Assembly: GCF_029894125.1 (NCBI RefSeq) | Contig: NZ_JARXYZ010000004.1 | Location: 124,001 to 188,000 of the forward strand | DNA: 64,000 bases | Source of the DNA: Kitasatospora sp. MAA19 | GTDB lineage: Bacteria; Actinomycetota; Actinomycetes; Streptomycetales; Streptomycetaceae | Direction of reading: 5' to 3' | Shown here: positions 19,243-28,122 of the stretch, in pieces | How positions within the stretch are numbered: position 1 is the first letter of the stretch | How the letters are laid out: every line of letters begins with the position of its first letter | Position numbers and translations under genes: made by a program | The notes under the pieces: generated by a model | Database searches by the model: none | Told to the model about the DNA's origin: nothing | What the model saw: only the letters and a program-made list of their open reading frames with translations

Positions 19243-20058
19243 TCAGCCTTCGAGCGACTGGCGAGCGCCTTCGAGGCGGCTCGACACGGTGCCCTCGATG
19301 ATCTCGTCGCCGACCTCGACCCGGACACCGCCGACGACCTCGGGGTCGATGTCGATGTTCAGGTGGACCTGGCGGCCGTACATCCGGCCCAGAGCACCGG
19401 ACAGGCGCTCCTTCTGGGTGTCCGACAGCGGCACCGCGGTGGTGACCAGGGCCACCACGCGGCCGCGGCGTGCGGCGGCGAGCTTCGAGTAGGACTCCAG
19501 GCCCTGCTCCAGGCTACGGCCACGCGGCGCGTTGACGATGGCCGTGACCAGCCGGACGGTGCCCGCCTGGGCGCGGCCGCCGAGCAGCTTGCCGATCAGC
19601 GCGGCCTTGGCGGCGGCGCCGGCCTTCGGCTCGGTCAGCGCGGCGCGCAGCTCGTGCGAGCCGCCCACCACCCGGCCGAACCGGAACAGCTCGTCCTCGA
19701 CGTCGTCCAGGGCGCCGGCCTTGTCCGCGACGATGATCTCGGCGTACGCGGCGAGCTCCTCGATCCCGTCCACCAGGTCGCGCGAGCCCGACCAGCGGGA
19801 GCGGACCAGGCCCGACACCAGGTCCACGGTCTCGCCGGAGACCTGACCGGTCAGCAGCGAGGAGACCAGCTGGGCCTTGTCCTGGCCGGACCGGGACGGG
19901 TCGGTCAGGACTCGGCGCAGCGACACCTCACGGTCCAGCAGGGCCGTGACGGCGGTGAGCTCCTCGGCGAGCTTGGCCGCGTCCACCGAGGTGGAGTCGG
20001 TCAGGCTCTCCAGGTTCTGCCGGCCGGCGGCGAGGGCCTCGCGGCTGGCGCCGATCAC
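19243..20058 (-). CDS. atpH: ATP synthase F1 delta subunit
   Basis: A 271-residue delta subunit of the peripheral stalk, the longer form usual in actinobacteria. The C-terminal part has the family signature VGGVRVEVGDEIIEGTVSSRLE. The N-terminal helical bundle binds the tip of alpha. Its ATG overlaps the atpF stop by four bases (ATGA), so the two peripheral-stalk subunits are translationally coupled. Confidence 0.97.
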   Translation of the reverse strand: MIGASREALAAGRQNLESLTDSTSVDAAKLAEELTAVTALLDREVSLRRVLTDPSRSGQDKAQLVSSLLTGQVSGETVDLVSGLVRSRWSGSRDLVDGIEELAAYAEIIVADKAGALDDVEDELFRFGRVVGGSHELRAALTEPKAGAAAKAALIGKLLGGRAQAGTVRLVTAIVNAPRGRSLEQGLESYSKLAAARRGRVVALVTTAVPLSDTQKERLSGALGRMYGRQVHLNIDIDPEVVGGVRVEVGDEIIEGTVSSRLEGARQSLEG

Positions 20059-20615
20059 TTGGCCGCACCCTGAGCAACGGTGGCCTTGGCCTCCAGCTCG
20101 TCCAGGAAGCGGTCGATCACGCCGCTCTGCCGCGCGTGGTCCTCCAGGGACTCACCCACGATGCGGGAGGCCAGCTGGGAGGCCAGCGAACCCACGTCCT
20201 GGCGCAGGGCGGCAGTCGCCTGCTTCTTGTCCGCCTCGATCTGGGCGTGGCCGGCGGCGACGATGGCCTCGCGCTGGCGCTGGCCCTCCTCGCGCATCTC
20301 GGCGAGCTGGGCGGCGCCCTGCTCGCGAGCCTGCTCGACGATGCGGGCAGCCTCGTGACGCGCCTCGGCGAGCTCGGCGCGGTACTGCTCAAGCAGGGCC
20401 TGGGCCTCGGCCTGAGCGGCCTCGGCCCGCTCCATGCCGCCTTCGATGGCGTCCCGGCGCTCCGACAGCACCTTCTCGATGCTGGGGAGGAGCTTCTTGC
20501 CGAGCAGGCCGAAGACGATGAAGAAGCAGAGCAGGCCGATGATGATCTCGGGCCACGCGGGCAGGAGAGGATTCATGATCTTCTCCGTCTCCGCAAGCTG
20601 AGCCACGACGCTCAT
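20055..20615 (-). CDS. atpF: ATP synthase Fo subunit b
   Basis: A 186-residue b subunit. One transmembrane helix (about 22-40, IIIGLLCFFIVFGLL) is followed by a long, highly charged coiled coil (about 45-160) that forms the stator stalk. The frame begins at the ATG at 20615; an internal ATG (residue 14, MNPLLPAWPE) is a possible alternative. It overlaps atpH by four bases. Confidence 0.96.
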   Translation of the reverse strand: MSVVAQLAETEKIMNPLLPAWPEIIIGLLCFFIVFGLLGKKLLPSIEKVLSERRDAIEGGMERAEAAQAEAQALLEQYRAELAEARHEAARIVEQAREQGAAQLAEMREEGQRQREAIVAAGHAQIEADKKQATAALRQDVGSLASQLASRIVGESLEDHARQSGVIDRFLDELEAKATVAQGAAK

Positions 20616-20649
20616 ATCTGGACCTTCCTCGAAGGGTCTACGGCGGGGA

Positions 20650-20958
<309 letters not shown>

Positions 20959-20982
20959 TCAGGAGGGCCGAGGCCCCCTGGC

Positions 20983-21801
20983 TCAGTGCGCCTCTTCGAG
21001 GGCACCGGCGATGTAGCTGCTGGCGAGCATCACGAAGATGTAGGCCTGCAGGAACTGGACCAGCAGCTCGAAGGCGGTCAGGCCGACGGCGACGACGAAC
21101 GAGGCCGAGCCGTAGAGCGCGCCCAGGGACGGGCTGAGCAGGTACCAGGAGGCGACGGAGAACATCACGACCAGCAGGTGGCCCGCGAACATGTTCGCGA
21201 AGGCTCGGACCGCGAGCGTGAAGGGGCGCACGAAGATGTTCGAGAAGAACTCGATCGGCACCAGGATGAACATGACCCAGCCGGGGATGCCCGAGGGCCA
21301 GCAGAGGTTCTTGAGACCGCCGACGAAGCCGTGCTTCTTGAAGGTCAGCGTCATGTAGGTGATCCACACGACCGCCGCGAGGCCGGCCGGGAACGCGATC
21401 GCCGCCGTCACGGGGAACTGTGCGAACGGGATGATCGACATGATGTTCATCAACCAGATGAAGAAGAACATCGAGACGAGCATCGGGACGTACTTCTCGC
21501 CCTTCTTGCCGATCGTCTCCAGCACGATGGAGCGCTTGACGAAGTCGTAGCCGATCTCGCCGACCAGCTGCAGCTTGCCGGGGACCAGGCGCGGCTTGGC
21601 GAAGGCGGCCCAGAAGAAGACGACGACCAGCAGCGCGACGATGATCGACAGCAGCATCGGCTTGTTGAACTCGATGCTGCCGATCGAGAAGATCGGCTTG
21701 AACTGGAACTCGTTCAGACCCGGGGCCGGGAAGCCGCAGCCAGCGTCCCCGAAGTGGCAACTGCCTGAGGCGAGGAACGTGAGCTGATCAGCACTCACCA
21801 C
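20983..21801 (-). CDS. atpB: ATP synthase Fo subunit a
   Basis: A 272-residue a subunit providing the proton half-channels. The essential Arg is R199 in LAVRAFANMFAGH, equivalent to E. coli R210. About six hydrophobic segments are visible. The N-terminus is probably outside and carries two Cys (Cys15 and Cys21). It is the first gene of the main atp transcription unit; 282 bp separate it from atpI. Confidence 0.97.
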   Translation of the reverse strand: MVSADQLTFLASGSCHFGDAGCGFPAPGLNEFQFKPIFSIGSIEFNKPMLLSIIVALLVVVFFWAAFAKPRLVPGKLQLVGEIGYDFVKRSIVLETIGKKGEKYVPMLVSMFFFIWLMNIMSIIPFAQFPVTAAIAFPAGLAAVVWITYMTLTFKKHGFVGGLKNLCWPSGIPGWVMFILVPIEFFSNIFVRPFTLAVRAFANMFAGHLLVVMFSVASWYLLSPSLGALYGSASFVVAVGLTAFELLVQFLQAYIFVMLASSYIAGALEEAH

Positions 21802-22052
21802 GGACTCCTTCGTCGTGACGCATGGTTACGGCAACCTCGGTGTGTCGGCGTGGCCTGCGACCACGGAGCGGCACTGGAACTTGATGGGTTTCTCGCCGAT
21901 CCCGCGCGACGGTGCGCCGCACCACAGCGGGATCATCGAAGACTGCGCGGATCCGGGGGGCGATCCGTCCGCTGTTCGGACAGACCTGGCCGCTTCCCGT
22001 ACTCCGTTGTTGCGACGGACGATAGCAGTCCGTCAGTGCGGCATAAACACCG

Positions 22053-22069
22053 CCCCCCTCGTTGGGGGG
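22053..22069 (-). terminator. hairpin between atpI and atpB
   Basis: CCCCCC at 22053-22058 pairs with GGGGGG at 22064-22069 around a five-base loop, about 15 bases after the atpI stop. It could end a separate atpI transcript. A TATCGT hexamer (minus strand, 22024-22019) just beyond it is a plausible -10 for atpB onward, although no good -35 is seen. Confidence 0.5.
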
Positions 22070-22083
22070 ACAGTCAGGCCTCG

Positions 22084-22527
22084 TCACTGTTGACGCCCCG
22101 AGTCGGAAGGCTTGTCACCCTTCTTTTCCGAGGCGTCGGGGTCGACGTAGAAGGTCTTGGCCTTCAGCGCGCCGCGCACCTGGAACCCCGTCCAGATCAG
22201 CGCGCAGCCGAGCAGCGTGAAGGCGAAGGCCTGCCGGTTGAAGAGCTCGGTGTTCTTGAAGACGGCCAGGACGATGCCGACCAGCAGGATCTGGGTGGTG
22301 TACACCAGGAGCGCCGCGGCCATCATGATCTGCGGGTTCGACCTGGTCAGGCGGTCGAGCGCGAACTGGCCGGAACTGAAGAAGGCCATCACCAGCAGTG
22401 CGCCGAAGAGGGCGCCGAGCAGCCCCTTCCCGCCGGCGACGGCGAACGAGATCGCCATGGCGATAATCCCGGCGGCCGCAGTGGGAATCGCGGCGCCTCG
22501 GAGGATCCGGGCGTCGGTGGACGGCAT
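22084..22527 (-). CDS. atpI: ATP synthase protein I
   Basis: A 147-residue AtpI-like membrane protein with four hydrophobic segments (about 8-28, 30-47, 62-82 and 90-110) and a charged C-terminus ending near EKKGDKPSDSG. AtpI helps assemble the c-ring in other bacteria. The ATG at 22527 (MPSTDARIL) has CCGGAG upstream; the frame extends 49 codons further without similarity. It precedes the atp operon but is set apart by 282 bp and a hairpin. Confidence 0.9.
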   Translation of the reverse strand: MPSTDARILRGAAIPTAAAGIIAMAISFAVAGGKGLLGALFGALLVMAFFSSGQFALDRLTRSNPQIMMAAALLVYTTQILLVGIVLAVFKNTELFNRQAFAFTLLGCALIWTGFQVRGALKAKTFYVDPDASEKKGDKPSDSGRQQ

Positions 22528-22828
22528 GTCGGCAGCTCCGGCGGCATGTCGATGTGGCGGGGGACGGGGCACAGAAGGTGGTGGGTGACACCGAACCGAG
22601 AGGCCGCCGCCCGGGCCGCCCGCTTGAGCGGCGGGCCCGTCGAGGGAGACCGACCAGGGACGGAAGTCCTCCACCTGTCAGGTCTTTCGGCGTGTTCTCG
22701 GTACTCGTGAACGGTATCACAAACTATTTGATGAGAGCTTTACCATGAATGTGTGGCACCTGTCACACCGACGGCGCAACGGTACAGCCGAACGGGTGAG
22801 GCCATTTGACGCAAGCTCAACTGCCTTG
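22528..22828. other. 301-bp intergenic region upstream of atpI
   Basis: Lies between atpI and the phosphoglycosyltransferase gene, both on minus. The stretch around 22690-22750 is unusually AT-rich for this chromosome and probably holds the atpI promoter. A CRP-like palindrome lies at 22752-22767. No gene is seen. Confidence 0.6.
22752..22767. promoter_or_regulatory. CRP-like palindrome upstream of atpI
   Basis: TGTGG-CACCTG-TCACA matches the CRP/FNR-type consensus TGTGA-N6-TCACA at nine of ten arm positions. It lies about 225 bp ahead of atpI in AT-rich DNA. Streptomycetes encode a Crp protein with a similar site preference. Confidence 0.4.
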
Positions 22829-24112
22829 CTACCGGCGGCCGGTGGATCGACCGTGGTGGTCGCCGAGCGCCGAGGACCCCCGACCGGCTTCACCGAGAAG
22901 TTCCTTGTCCTTCGCCGACAGTTCAGCCATCGGCGCGGACTGCTGCCGGCGGTAGCGCGGCGGGACGAAGGACTGCACCGCCCTCGGCGCGCGCGGCCGG
23001 AACCGCGGCGTCAGCAGCACCACCAGGCCGACCAGGCAGAGCCCGGCGAGCGTCAGCACCACCGTGCGGCCGGTGTTGGTCACCGAGAAGGCCACCGTGC
23101 CGAAGGCGATCAGCGCGGCCCAGAAGTACATGATCAGCACGGCCCGGCTGTGCGAGTGCCCGACCTGGAGCAGCCGGTGGTGCAGGTGGCGCTTGTCCGC
23201 GGCGAACGGCGACTGGCCGGCCCAGGTGCGGCGCACCACCGCGAGCAGCAGGTCCGCCAGCGGCAGCGCGATGACCGTCAGCGGCAGCAGCAGCGGGATG
23301 TAGATCGGCACCAGGGCGTGCACGGTCGCGGTCTGCGAACCGGTCTCGCTGGTGATCAGGTCCGGGTCGACGCGGCCGGTGATGGAGATCGCGGCGACGG
23401 CGAGCATCAGGCCCAGCATCATCGAGCCGGAGTCGCCCATGAAGATCCGCGCGGGGTGCATGTTGTGCGCCAGGAAGCCCAGGCACATCCCGATCAGCAG
23501 CACGCTGAACAGCACCGCGGGCGCCGCGTCGGTGATCGTGTAGCCGTACCAGAGCCGGTAGCTGTACAGGAAGAACGCCATCGCGGCGATGCAGACCATG
23601 CCGCCCGCCAGGCCGTCCAGGCCGTCGATGAAGTTCACCGCGTTGACCATGACGACGACCAGGGTGACCGAGATGACCATGCCCTGGGTGGGGCTCACCG
23701 CGACCGCGCCGACACCGGGCACCGGGAGGGTGATCACCGTGACGCCCTGCCAGACCATCACACCGGCGGCGATCATCTGGCCGCCGAGCTTCACCAGCGC
23801 GTCCACGCCCCACTTGTCGTCGAGCACCCCGAGCAGCCACATGATCCCGGCGCCGGACAGCAGCGCGCGGATGTCGGTGCCCTGGGAGAACACCTTGCTC
23901 AGGTTGTCCAGCTGCGAGGCGACCAGGATGCCCGCGCACAGCCCGCCGAACATGGCGATCCCGCCGAGCCGGGGCGTCGGTTCGCGGTGCACGTCCCGGG
24001 CGCGGACCGGCGGCATGGCGCCGGCCGCGATGGCGAACTTCCGGACCGGGCCGGTCAGCAGGTAGGTGACGGCGGCGGTGCAGAACAGCACCAGCAGATA
24101 CTCACGCACCAC
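22829..24112 (-). CDS. WecA/TagO-type undecaprenyl-phosphate N-acetylhexosaminyl-1-phosphate transferase
   Basis: A 427-residue polytopic enzyme of the MraY/WecA family. It transfers a sugar-1-phosphate (probably GlcNAc-1-P) from UDP-sugar to a polyprenyl phosphate at the inner membrane face. Visible motifs are Asp98-Asp99 in LLGVLDDKW, NAVNFIDGLDGLAGG, NMHPARIFMGDSGSMMLG and the C-terminal HLHHRLL loop. About eleven hydrophobic spans are present. The HLHHRLL loop indicates the WecA branch rather than MraY. It probably starts synthesis of a wall teichoic-acid-like or other cell-wall glycan. The C-terminal 70 residues are a polar cytoplasmic tail. Confidence 0.94.
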   Translation of the reverse strand: MVREYLLVLFCTAAVTYLLTGPVRKFAIAAGAMPPVRARDVHREPTPRLGGIAMFGGLCAGILVASQLDNLSKVFSQGTDIRALLSGAGIMWLLGVLDDKWGVDALVKLGGQMIAAGVMVWQGVTVITLPVPGVGAVAVSPTQGMVISVTLVVVMVNAVNFIDGLDGLAGGMVCIAAMAFFLYSYRLWYGYTITDAAPAVLFSVLLIGMCLGFLAHNMHPARIFMGDSGSMMLGLMLAVAAISITGRVDPDLITSETGSQTATVHALVPIYIPLLLPLTVIALPLADLLLAVVRRTWAGQSPFAADKRHLHHRLLQVGHSHSRAVLIMYFWAALIAFGTVAFSVTNTGRTVVLTLAGLCLVGLVVLLTPRFRPRAPRAVQSFVPPRYRRQQSAPMAELSAKDKELLGEAGRGSSALGDHHGRSTGRR

Positions 24113-24282
24113 CGGCCTCCTGCGTCACTGTCCAACGGGGAGGTACCGAAGGTACTCCCCTGCCTTCCCGGGGTTCGAGGTGCGTCGCCACGCCTCACAC
24201 CTTATTGAGTCGGACGCCCGAGGCGTGCATCGCGGTTCGCTCTCCCGGGTAGGAGATTCGGTTACCCGGGGCCGGGCGTGCG

Positions 24283-25581
24283 TCACCGCCGGTCGGCGAA
24301 GGCCAGGGCCAGCTCCCGGACCCGCTCGCCCACCCGCGCGCCCGTACCCCCGGCGAGCACCTGCGCGATCAGCCCGGCGATCTCGGCCAGTTCCGCCTCG
24401 CCCATCCCCTGGCTGGTCACCGTGCCGGTCCCCAGCCGGATCCCGGAGGCCTCGGCCGCCGGCGCCGGGTCGTACGGCAGTGCGCACTTGCCGAGCAGCA
24501 GCCCGGCCGCCGCGCAGCGCCGCTCGGCCTCCACGCCGGTGACGCCCAGCGGGCGCACGTCCGCCGTCACCAGGTGGGTGTCGGTACCGCCGGTCGACGG
24601 GCGCATCCCGGCCTCCGCGAGCCCCGCCGCCAGCACCCGTGCCCCCGCCACCGTCCGCTGCGCGTAGGCCCGGTAGCCGGGTGTACGGGCCTCGGCCAGC
24701 GCCACCGCCTTGCCCGCCACCTCGTTCATCGCCGCCCCGCCCTGACTGAACGGGAACACCGCCCGGTCGATCCGCTCGGCCAGCTCCGCGGTGGACAGCA
24801 GCAGGCCCCCGCGCGGACCGCGCAGCAGCTTGTGGGTGGCCGCCACGGTGACGTCCGCGTAGGGCACCGGGGAGGGCGCCACCCCGGCCGCGACCAGGCC
24901 GGTGGTCTGCGCGATCGAGGCGATCAGATAGGCGTCCACCTCGTCGGCGATCTCCCGGAACGCGGCCCAGTCCGGGTGCCGGGGGTGGGAGATCGAGCCC
25001 GCCACGATCGCCTTCGGACGGTGCGTGCGGGCCAGGTCGCGCACCTGGTCCAGGTCGATCAGACCGTCGCCCTCGCGCACCCCGTAGCCGGTGAAGGCGA
25101 ACCAGCGGCCGGAGAAGTTCGCCCGCGACCCGCAGCTGAGGTGGCCGCCGTGCTCCAGCGACATCGCCAGCACCCCGTCACCGGGCCGCAGCAGCGCCGC
25201 GTACACCGCCAGCATCGCCGAAGTCGCCGACCGGGGCTGGACGTTGGCGTGCGGGGCGGAGAACAGCTCGCGGGCCCGGTCGATCGCCAGCAGCTCGGCG
25301 GCGTCCGCGAGGGCGCAGCCGGTGTGGTGCCGATGGCCCGGGTAGCCCTCGGCGTACTTGTCGATCAGCGGGCCGGACAGCGCCGCCAGGACGGCCGGGG
25401 AGGTCAGGTTCTCCCCCGCCAGCAGCTGGATCGTCTCGGCCCGCCGCTCGGCCTCGGCCGCCAGCAGGTCGGCCACCTGCGGATCCGCCCGGTACAGCGC
25501 CTCGGAGGCCCACGGGCGCCCCCTGGTCGCGGGCGGGCCGGTCGGGACGGTCGGGACGGTCGGGACGTCGATGACGGTCAT
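24283..25581 (-). CDS. divergent serine hydroxymethyltransferase-like PLP enzyme
   Basis: A 432-residue fold-type I PLP protein of the SHMT family. The PLP-binding Lys is K251 in ATHKLLRGPRGG, and AGENLTS and HANVQP are present. Key active-site positions differ: the ring-nitrogen Asp is Ser222 and the stacking His is Gln225 (ASIAQTTG where SHMTs have DMAHxAG). The Tyr pair of GYPGxRYYGG is His85-His86. A second, standard SHMT is therefore expected elsewhere. This protein may be a threonine aldolase, a transaldolase or a non-folate enzyme. The N-terminus carries a VPT triplet repeat. It lies 196 bp downstream of the phosphatase gene and could belong to that operon. Confidence 0.85.
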   Translation of the reverse strand: MTVIDVPTVPTVPTGPPATRGRPWASEALYRADPQVADLLAAEAERRAETIQLLAGENLTSPAVLAALSGPLIDKYAEGYPGHRHHTGCALADAAELLAIDRARELFSAPHANVQPRSATSAMLAVYAALLRPGDGVLAMSLEHGGHLSCGSRANFSGRWFAFTGYGVREGDGLIDLDQVRDLARTHRPKAIVAGSISHPRHPDWAAFREIADEVDAYLIASIAQTTGLVAAGVAPSPVPYADVTVAATHKLLRGPRGGLLLSTAELAERIDRAVFPFSQGGAAMNEVAGKAVALAEARTPGYRAYAQRTVAGARVLAAGLAEAGMRPSTGGTDTHLVTADVRPLGVTGVEAERRCAAAGLLLGKCALPYDPAPAAEASGIRLGTGTVTSQGMGEAELAEIAGLIAQVLAGGTGARVGERVRELALAFADRR

Positions 25582-25777
25582 GGCGGGGCTCCGGGGCGGC
25601 GTGGGGGCGCCTCCCGGCGTGGGGGGCCGGGAAGGGGTCGGTTCCTCCAGCGTAGGACCGGCCGGGGCGGGTGGCTCGCCGACGCGGGGCCATTCGGCGC
25701 TCGTCGGCCGGGGCGGCGGGGCGGCGGGCGACCGGCGGCGCGCTCACGCCGCGGGCGGATCAGCGCAGCGCGAGCGG

Positions 25778-26455
25778 TCAGCGCAGCGCGGGCACGCCGG
25801 TGAGCGCGGTGACCACCGGGTCGACCGCGTGGAATATCTCCTCGCCGCAGTTGCGGAACATGCCGATCGGCGCTCCGTACGGGTCGTCCAGCTCGTCGGA
25901 CTCCGGGGTGGCGGCGAGCAGCCAGCCGCGCAGCGCGGCGGCCGCCCGGACCAGGGCGCGGGCACGCTCGGTGACGTCGGCGCCGCGGCGCGGGTCGGGC
26001 AGGGTGCCCGGGTCGATCGTCCGCACCAGGCGGGTGAACTCCTTCAGCGTGAAGGTGCGCAGGCCCGCCTCGTGGCCCATCGAGATGACCTGGGCGCGGT
26101 GGTCCAGGGTCGCGGTGAGCACCAGGTCGGCCTCGACCACGTGCTCGTCCAGCAGCTCACGGCCGGTGAAGCCCCCGCTGTCGGCGCCGTACTCGTTCAG
26201 CACGGTCGCCGCGTGGTCCTCCATCGGCGCGCCCACGTGGCCCCAGGTGCCGGCGCTCTCCACCAGGATCCGTCCGGCGACCCGGGGGCTGAGCCGGGTG
26301 TCCAGCTCACGCCGGGTGAGCCGCTCGGCTATCGGCGAGCGGCAGATGTTGCCGGTGCAGACGAACAGGATCCGGAAGTGGTCCAGCGGCCTGGGGCCCA
26401 CGCTCAGGTACGGCGCTATGCCGGGCCCGGCATGGAGCGAGGCGGTGGGCGTCAA
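25778..26455 (-). CDS. low-molecular-weight protein-tyrosine phosphatase
   Basis: A 225-residue LMW-PTP. The P-loop CTGNICRS (Cys33 to Arg39) is near the N-terminus, and the general-acid loop is DDPYG near the C-terminus. It is longer than the usual 150-160 residues because of a 25-residue N-terminal extension and an insert in the middle. The TTG at 26455 overlaps the tsaC stop (TTGA) and has GGAGG seven bases upstream, so the two genes are translationally coupled. Such enzymes often act on kinases of exopolysaccharide export; here the neighbouring sugar transferase gene makes a cell-envelope link plausible. Confidence 0.92.
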   Translation of the reverse strand: MTPTASLHAGPGIAPYLSVGPRPLDHFRILFVCTGNICRSPIAERLTRRELDTRLSPRVAGRILVESAGTWGHVGAPMEDHAATVLNEYGADSGGFTGRELLDEHVVEADLVLTATLDHRAQVISMGHEAGLRTFTLKEFTRLVRTIDPGTLPDPRRGADVTERARALVRAAAALRGWLLAATPESDELDDPYGAPIGMFRNCGEEIFHAVDPVVTALTGVPALR

Positions 26456-27099
26456 CTGCCGGCCTCCAGGTCGGGGACGACCTCCCTCAGCTGCTCGACG
26501 CTGATCGCGCCAGCCCGCAGCAGGACCGGGACCTTGCCCGTGACGTCGACGATGGACGAGGCGGTCGCGTGCTCCGCCTGCCCGCCGTCCAGGTAGACCG
26601 AGATGGCGTCGCCGAGCTGCGCCTGCGCCTCGTCGCAGGTGGACGGGGACGGGCCGCCGGTCCGGTTGGCGCTGGAGACGGCGAGCGGGCCGGTGGCGTT
26701 CAGCAGCTCGATGGCGACCGGGTGCAGCGGCATCCGGACGGCGACGGTGCCGCGGGTCTCGCCGAGGTCCCAGCGCAGCGAGGGCTGGTGCTTGGCGACC
26801 AGGGTGAGCCCGCCGGGCCAGAACGCGTCGACCAGCTCCCAGGCCTGCTCGGAGAAGTCGGTGACCAGGCCGTGCAGGGTGGTCGGCGAGCCGACCAGGA
26901 CGGGCGAGGGCATGTTGCGGCCGCGGCCCTTGGCGGCCAGCAGGTCCCCGACGGCCTCCGGGGAGAAGGCGTCCGCGCCGACCCCGTACAGGGTGTCGGT
27001 GGGCAGCACGACGAGTTCGCCGCGGCGGATGGCCGAGGCGGCCTCACGCAGGCCGGTGGCACGGTCCCCGGTGTCGGCACAGTCGTAGCGGCGGCTCAT
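26452..27099 (-). CDS. tsaC: L-threonylcarbamoyladenylate synthase
   Basis: A 215-residue TsaC/Sua5 (YrdC-domain) protein. It makes threonylcarbamoyl-AMP from Thr, bicarbonate and ATP for the t6A37 modification of ANN-decoding tRNAs. Landmarks are PTDTLYGVGADAF, the Lys/Arg-rich KGRGRNMPSPVLV, the WPGGLTLV motif and SSANRTGGPSP. It lacks the long C-terminal Sua5 domain. The order prfA-prmC-tsaC is widely conserved and groups factors acting on translation fidelity. Confidence 0.96.
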   Translation of the reverse strand: MSRRYDCADTGDRATGLREAASAIRRGELVVLPTDTLYGVGADAFSPEAVGDLLAAKGRGRNMPSPVLVGSPTTLHGLVTDFSEQAWELVDAFWPGGLTLVAKHQPSLRWDLGETRGTVAVRMPLHPVAIELLNATGPLAVSSANRTGGPSPSTCDEAQAQLGDAISVYLDGGQAEHATASSIVDVTGKVPVLLRAGAISVEQLREVVPDLEAGS

Positions 27100-27192
27100 C
27101 GGTGCGGTCCCCTTCCGGAATGGCTCATCACAGCGTTCACAGCACGGTCGTCACGGTGCGGCCCGGCGAGCGGCGGTCGTGCGCTCGCCCGT

Positions 27193-28059
27193 TCACAACG
27201 ACGCCCTGCGGGCGGTGGTGAAACGCGGCCGGTTGTTGAGGTCACGGTGGTCGGCGGTGTCCGTCCAGCCGCGTTCCTCGTTGAAGATCCACGGGACCTG
27301 CCCGCCCTGCTGGTCGGCGTGCTCGATCACCACCGCGCCCCCGGGGCGCAGCAGCCGGGCGGCCACCCGCTCGATGCCGCGGATGGTGTCCAGGCCGTCC
27401 TCACCGGAGAACAACGACATCTGCGGGTCGTGGTCGCGGGCCTCCGGTGCGACGTACTCCCACTCGGTGAGCGGGATGTACGGCGGGTTGGAGATCACCA
27501 GGTCGAAGCGGCCGTCCCAGGAGCGGTCGTCGGCGAAGGCCCGGGTGGCGTCGCCGGCGTGCAGGGTGACCCGGGCGCGGTCGGGACTGGCCTCGATGTT
27601 GCGCCGGGTGTACTGCAGCGCGCCCTCGTCGAGTTCGAAGGCGTGCACGGTCGAGCGCGGCAGCTCCTGGGCCAGGGCGAGCGCGATGGCGCCGGAGCCG
27701 GAGCACAGGTCGACGACCAGCGGCTCGGCCACGTCCATGTCGCGGACGGCGTCTATGGCCCACTCGACGACCGTCTCGGTCTCCGGCCGGGGCACGAACA
27801 CCCCGGGGCCGACCTCCAGTTCGAGGTAGCGGAAGAACGCCCGCCCGGTGATGTGCTGGAGCGGCTCGCGCGCCTCGCGGCGGGAGACGGCCTCCCAGTA
27901 GCGGGCGTCGAAGTCGGCGTCCTGCACCGTGTGCAGCTGGCTGCGCTTGACGTTGTGGACGTAGGCGGCGAGTTCCTCCGCGTCGAAGCGCGGCGACGGC
28001 ACGCCGGCCGCGGCCAACCGCTGGGTGGCCTGGGCCACCTCGGCGAGCAGCAGGTTCAT
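27193..28059 (-). CDS. prmC: peptide chain release factor N5-glutamine methyltransferase
   Basis: A 288-residue PrmC (HemK) that methylates the Gln of the GGQ motif in release factors with S-adenosylmethionine. It has the N-terminal helical domain, the SAM-binding VVDLCSGSGAIALALA and the substrate-Gln-binding NPPY in VISNPPYIP. VFVPRPETETVVEWA is the family signature ahead of the SAM domain. It lies directly downstream of prfA, its substrate's gene, and upstream of tsaC. Confidence 0.97.
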   Translation of the reverse strand: MNLLLAEVAQATQRLAAAGVPSPRFDAEELAAYVHNVKRSQLHTVQDADFDARYWEAVSRREAREPLQHITGRAFFRYLELEVGPGVFVPRPETETVVEWAIDAVRDMDVAEPLVVDLCSGSGAIALALAQELPRSTVHAFELDEGALQYTRRNIEASPDRARVTLHAGDATRAFADDRSWDGRFDLVISNPPYIPLTEWEYVAPEARDHDPQMSLFSGEDGLDTIRGIERVAARLLRPGGAVVIEHADQQGGQVPWIFNEERGWTDTADHRDLNNRPRFTTARRASL

Positions 28060-28122
28060 CCGTACGACCTCTTGTTTCTGCGCTCCGGCTCGCGCCGTCG
28101 CTCGGGCTGGGGCGCGCCGGTC

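Noticed and set aside
25530-25570. 9-bp repeat near the start of the SHMT-like gene
   Set aside because: It encodes the N-terminal VPT repeats in frame; probably simple replication slippage with no regulatory role.
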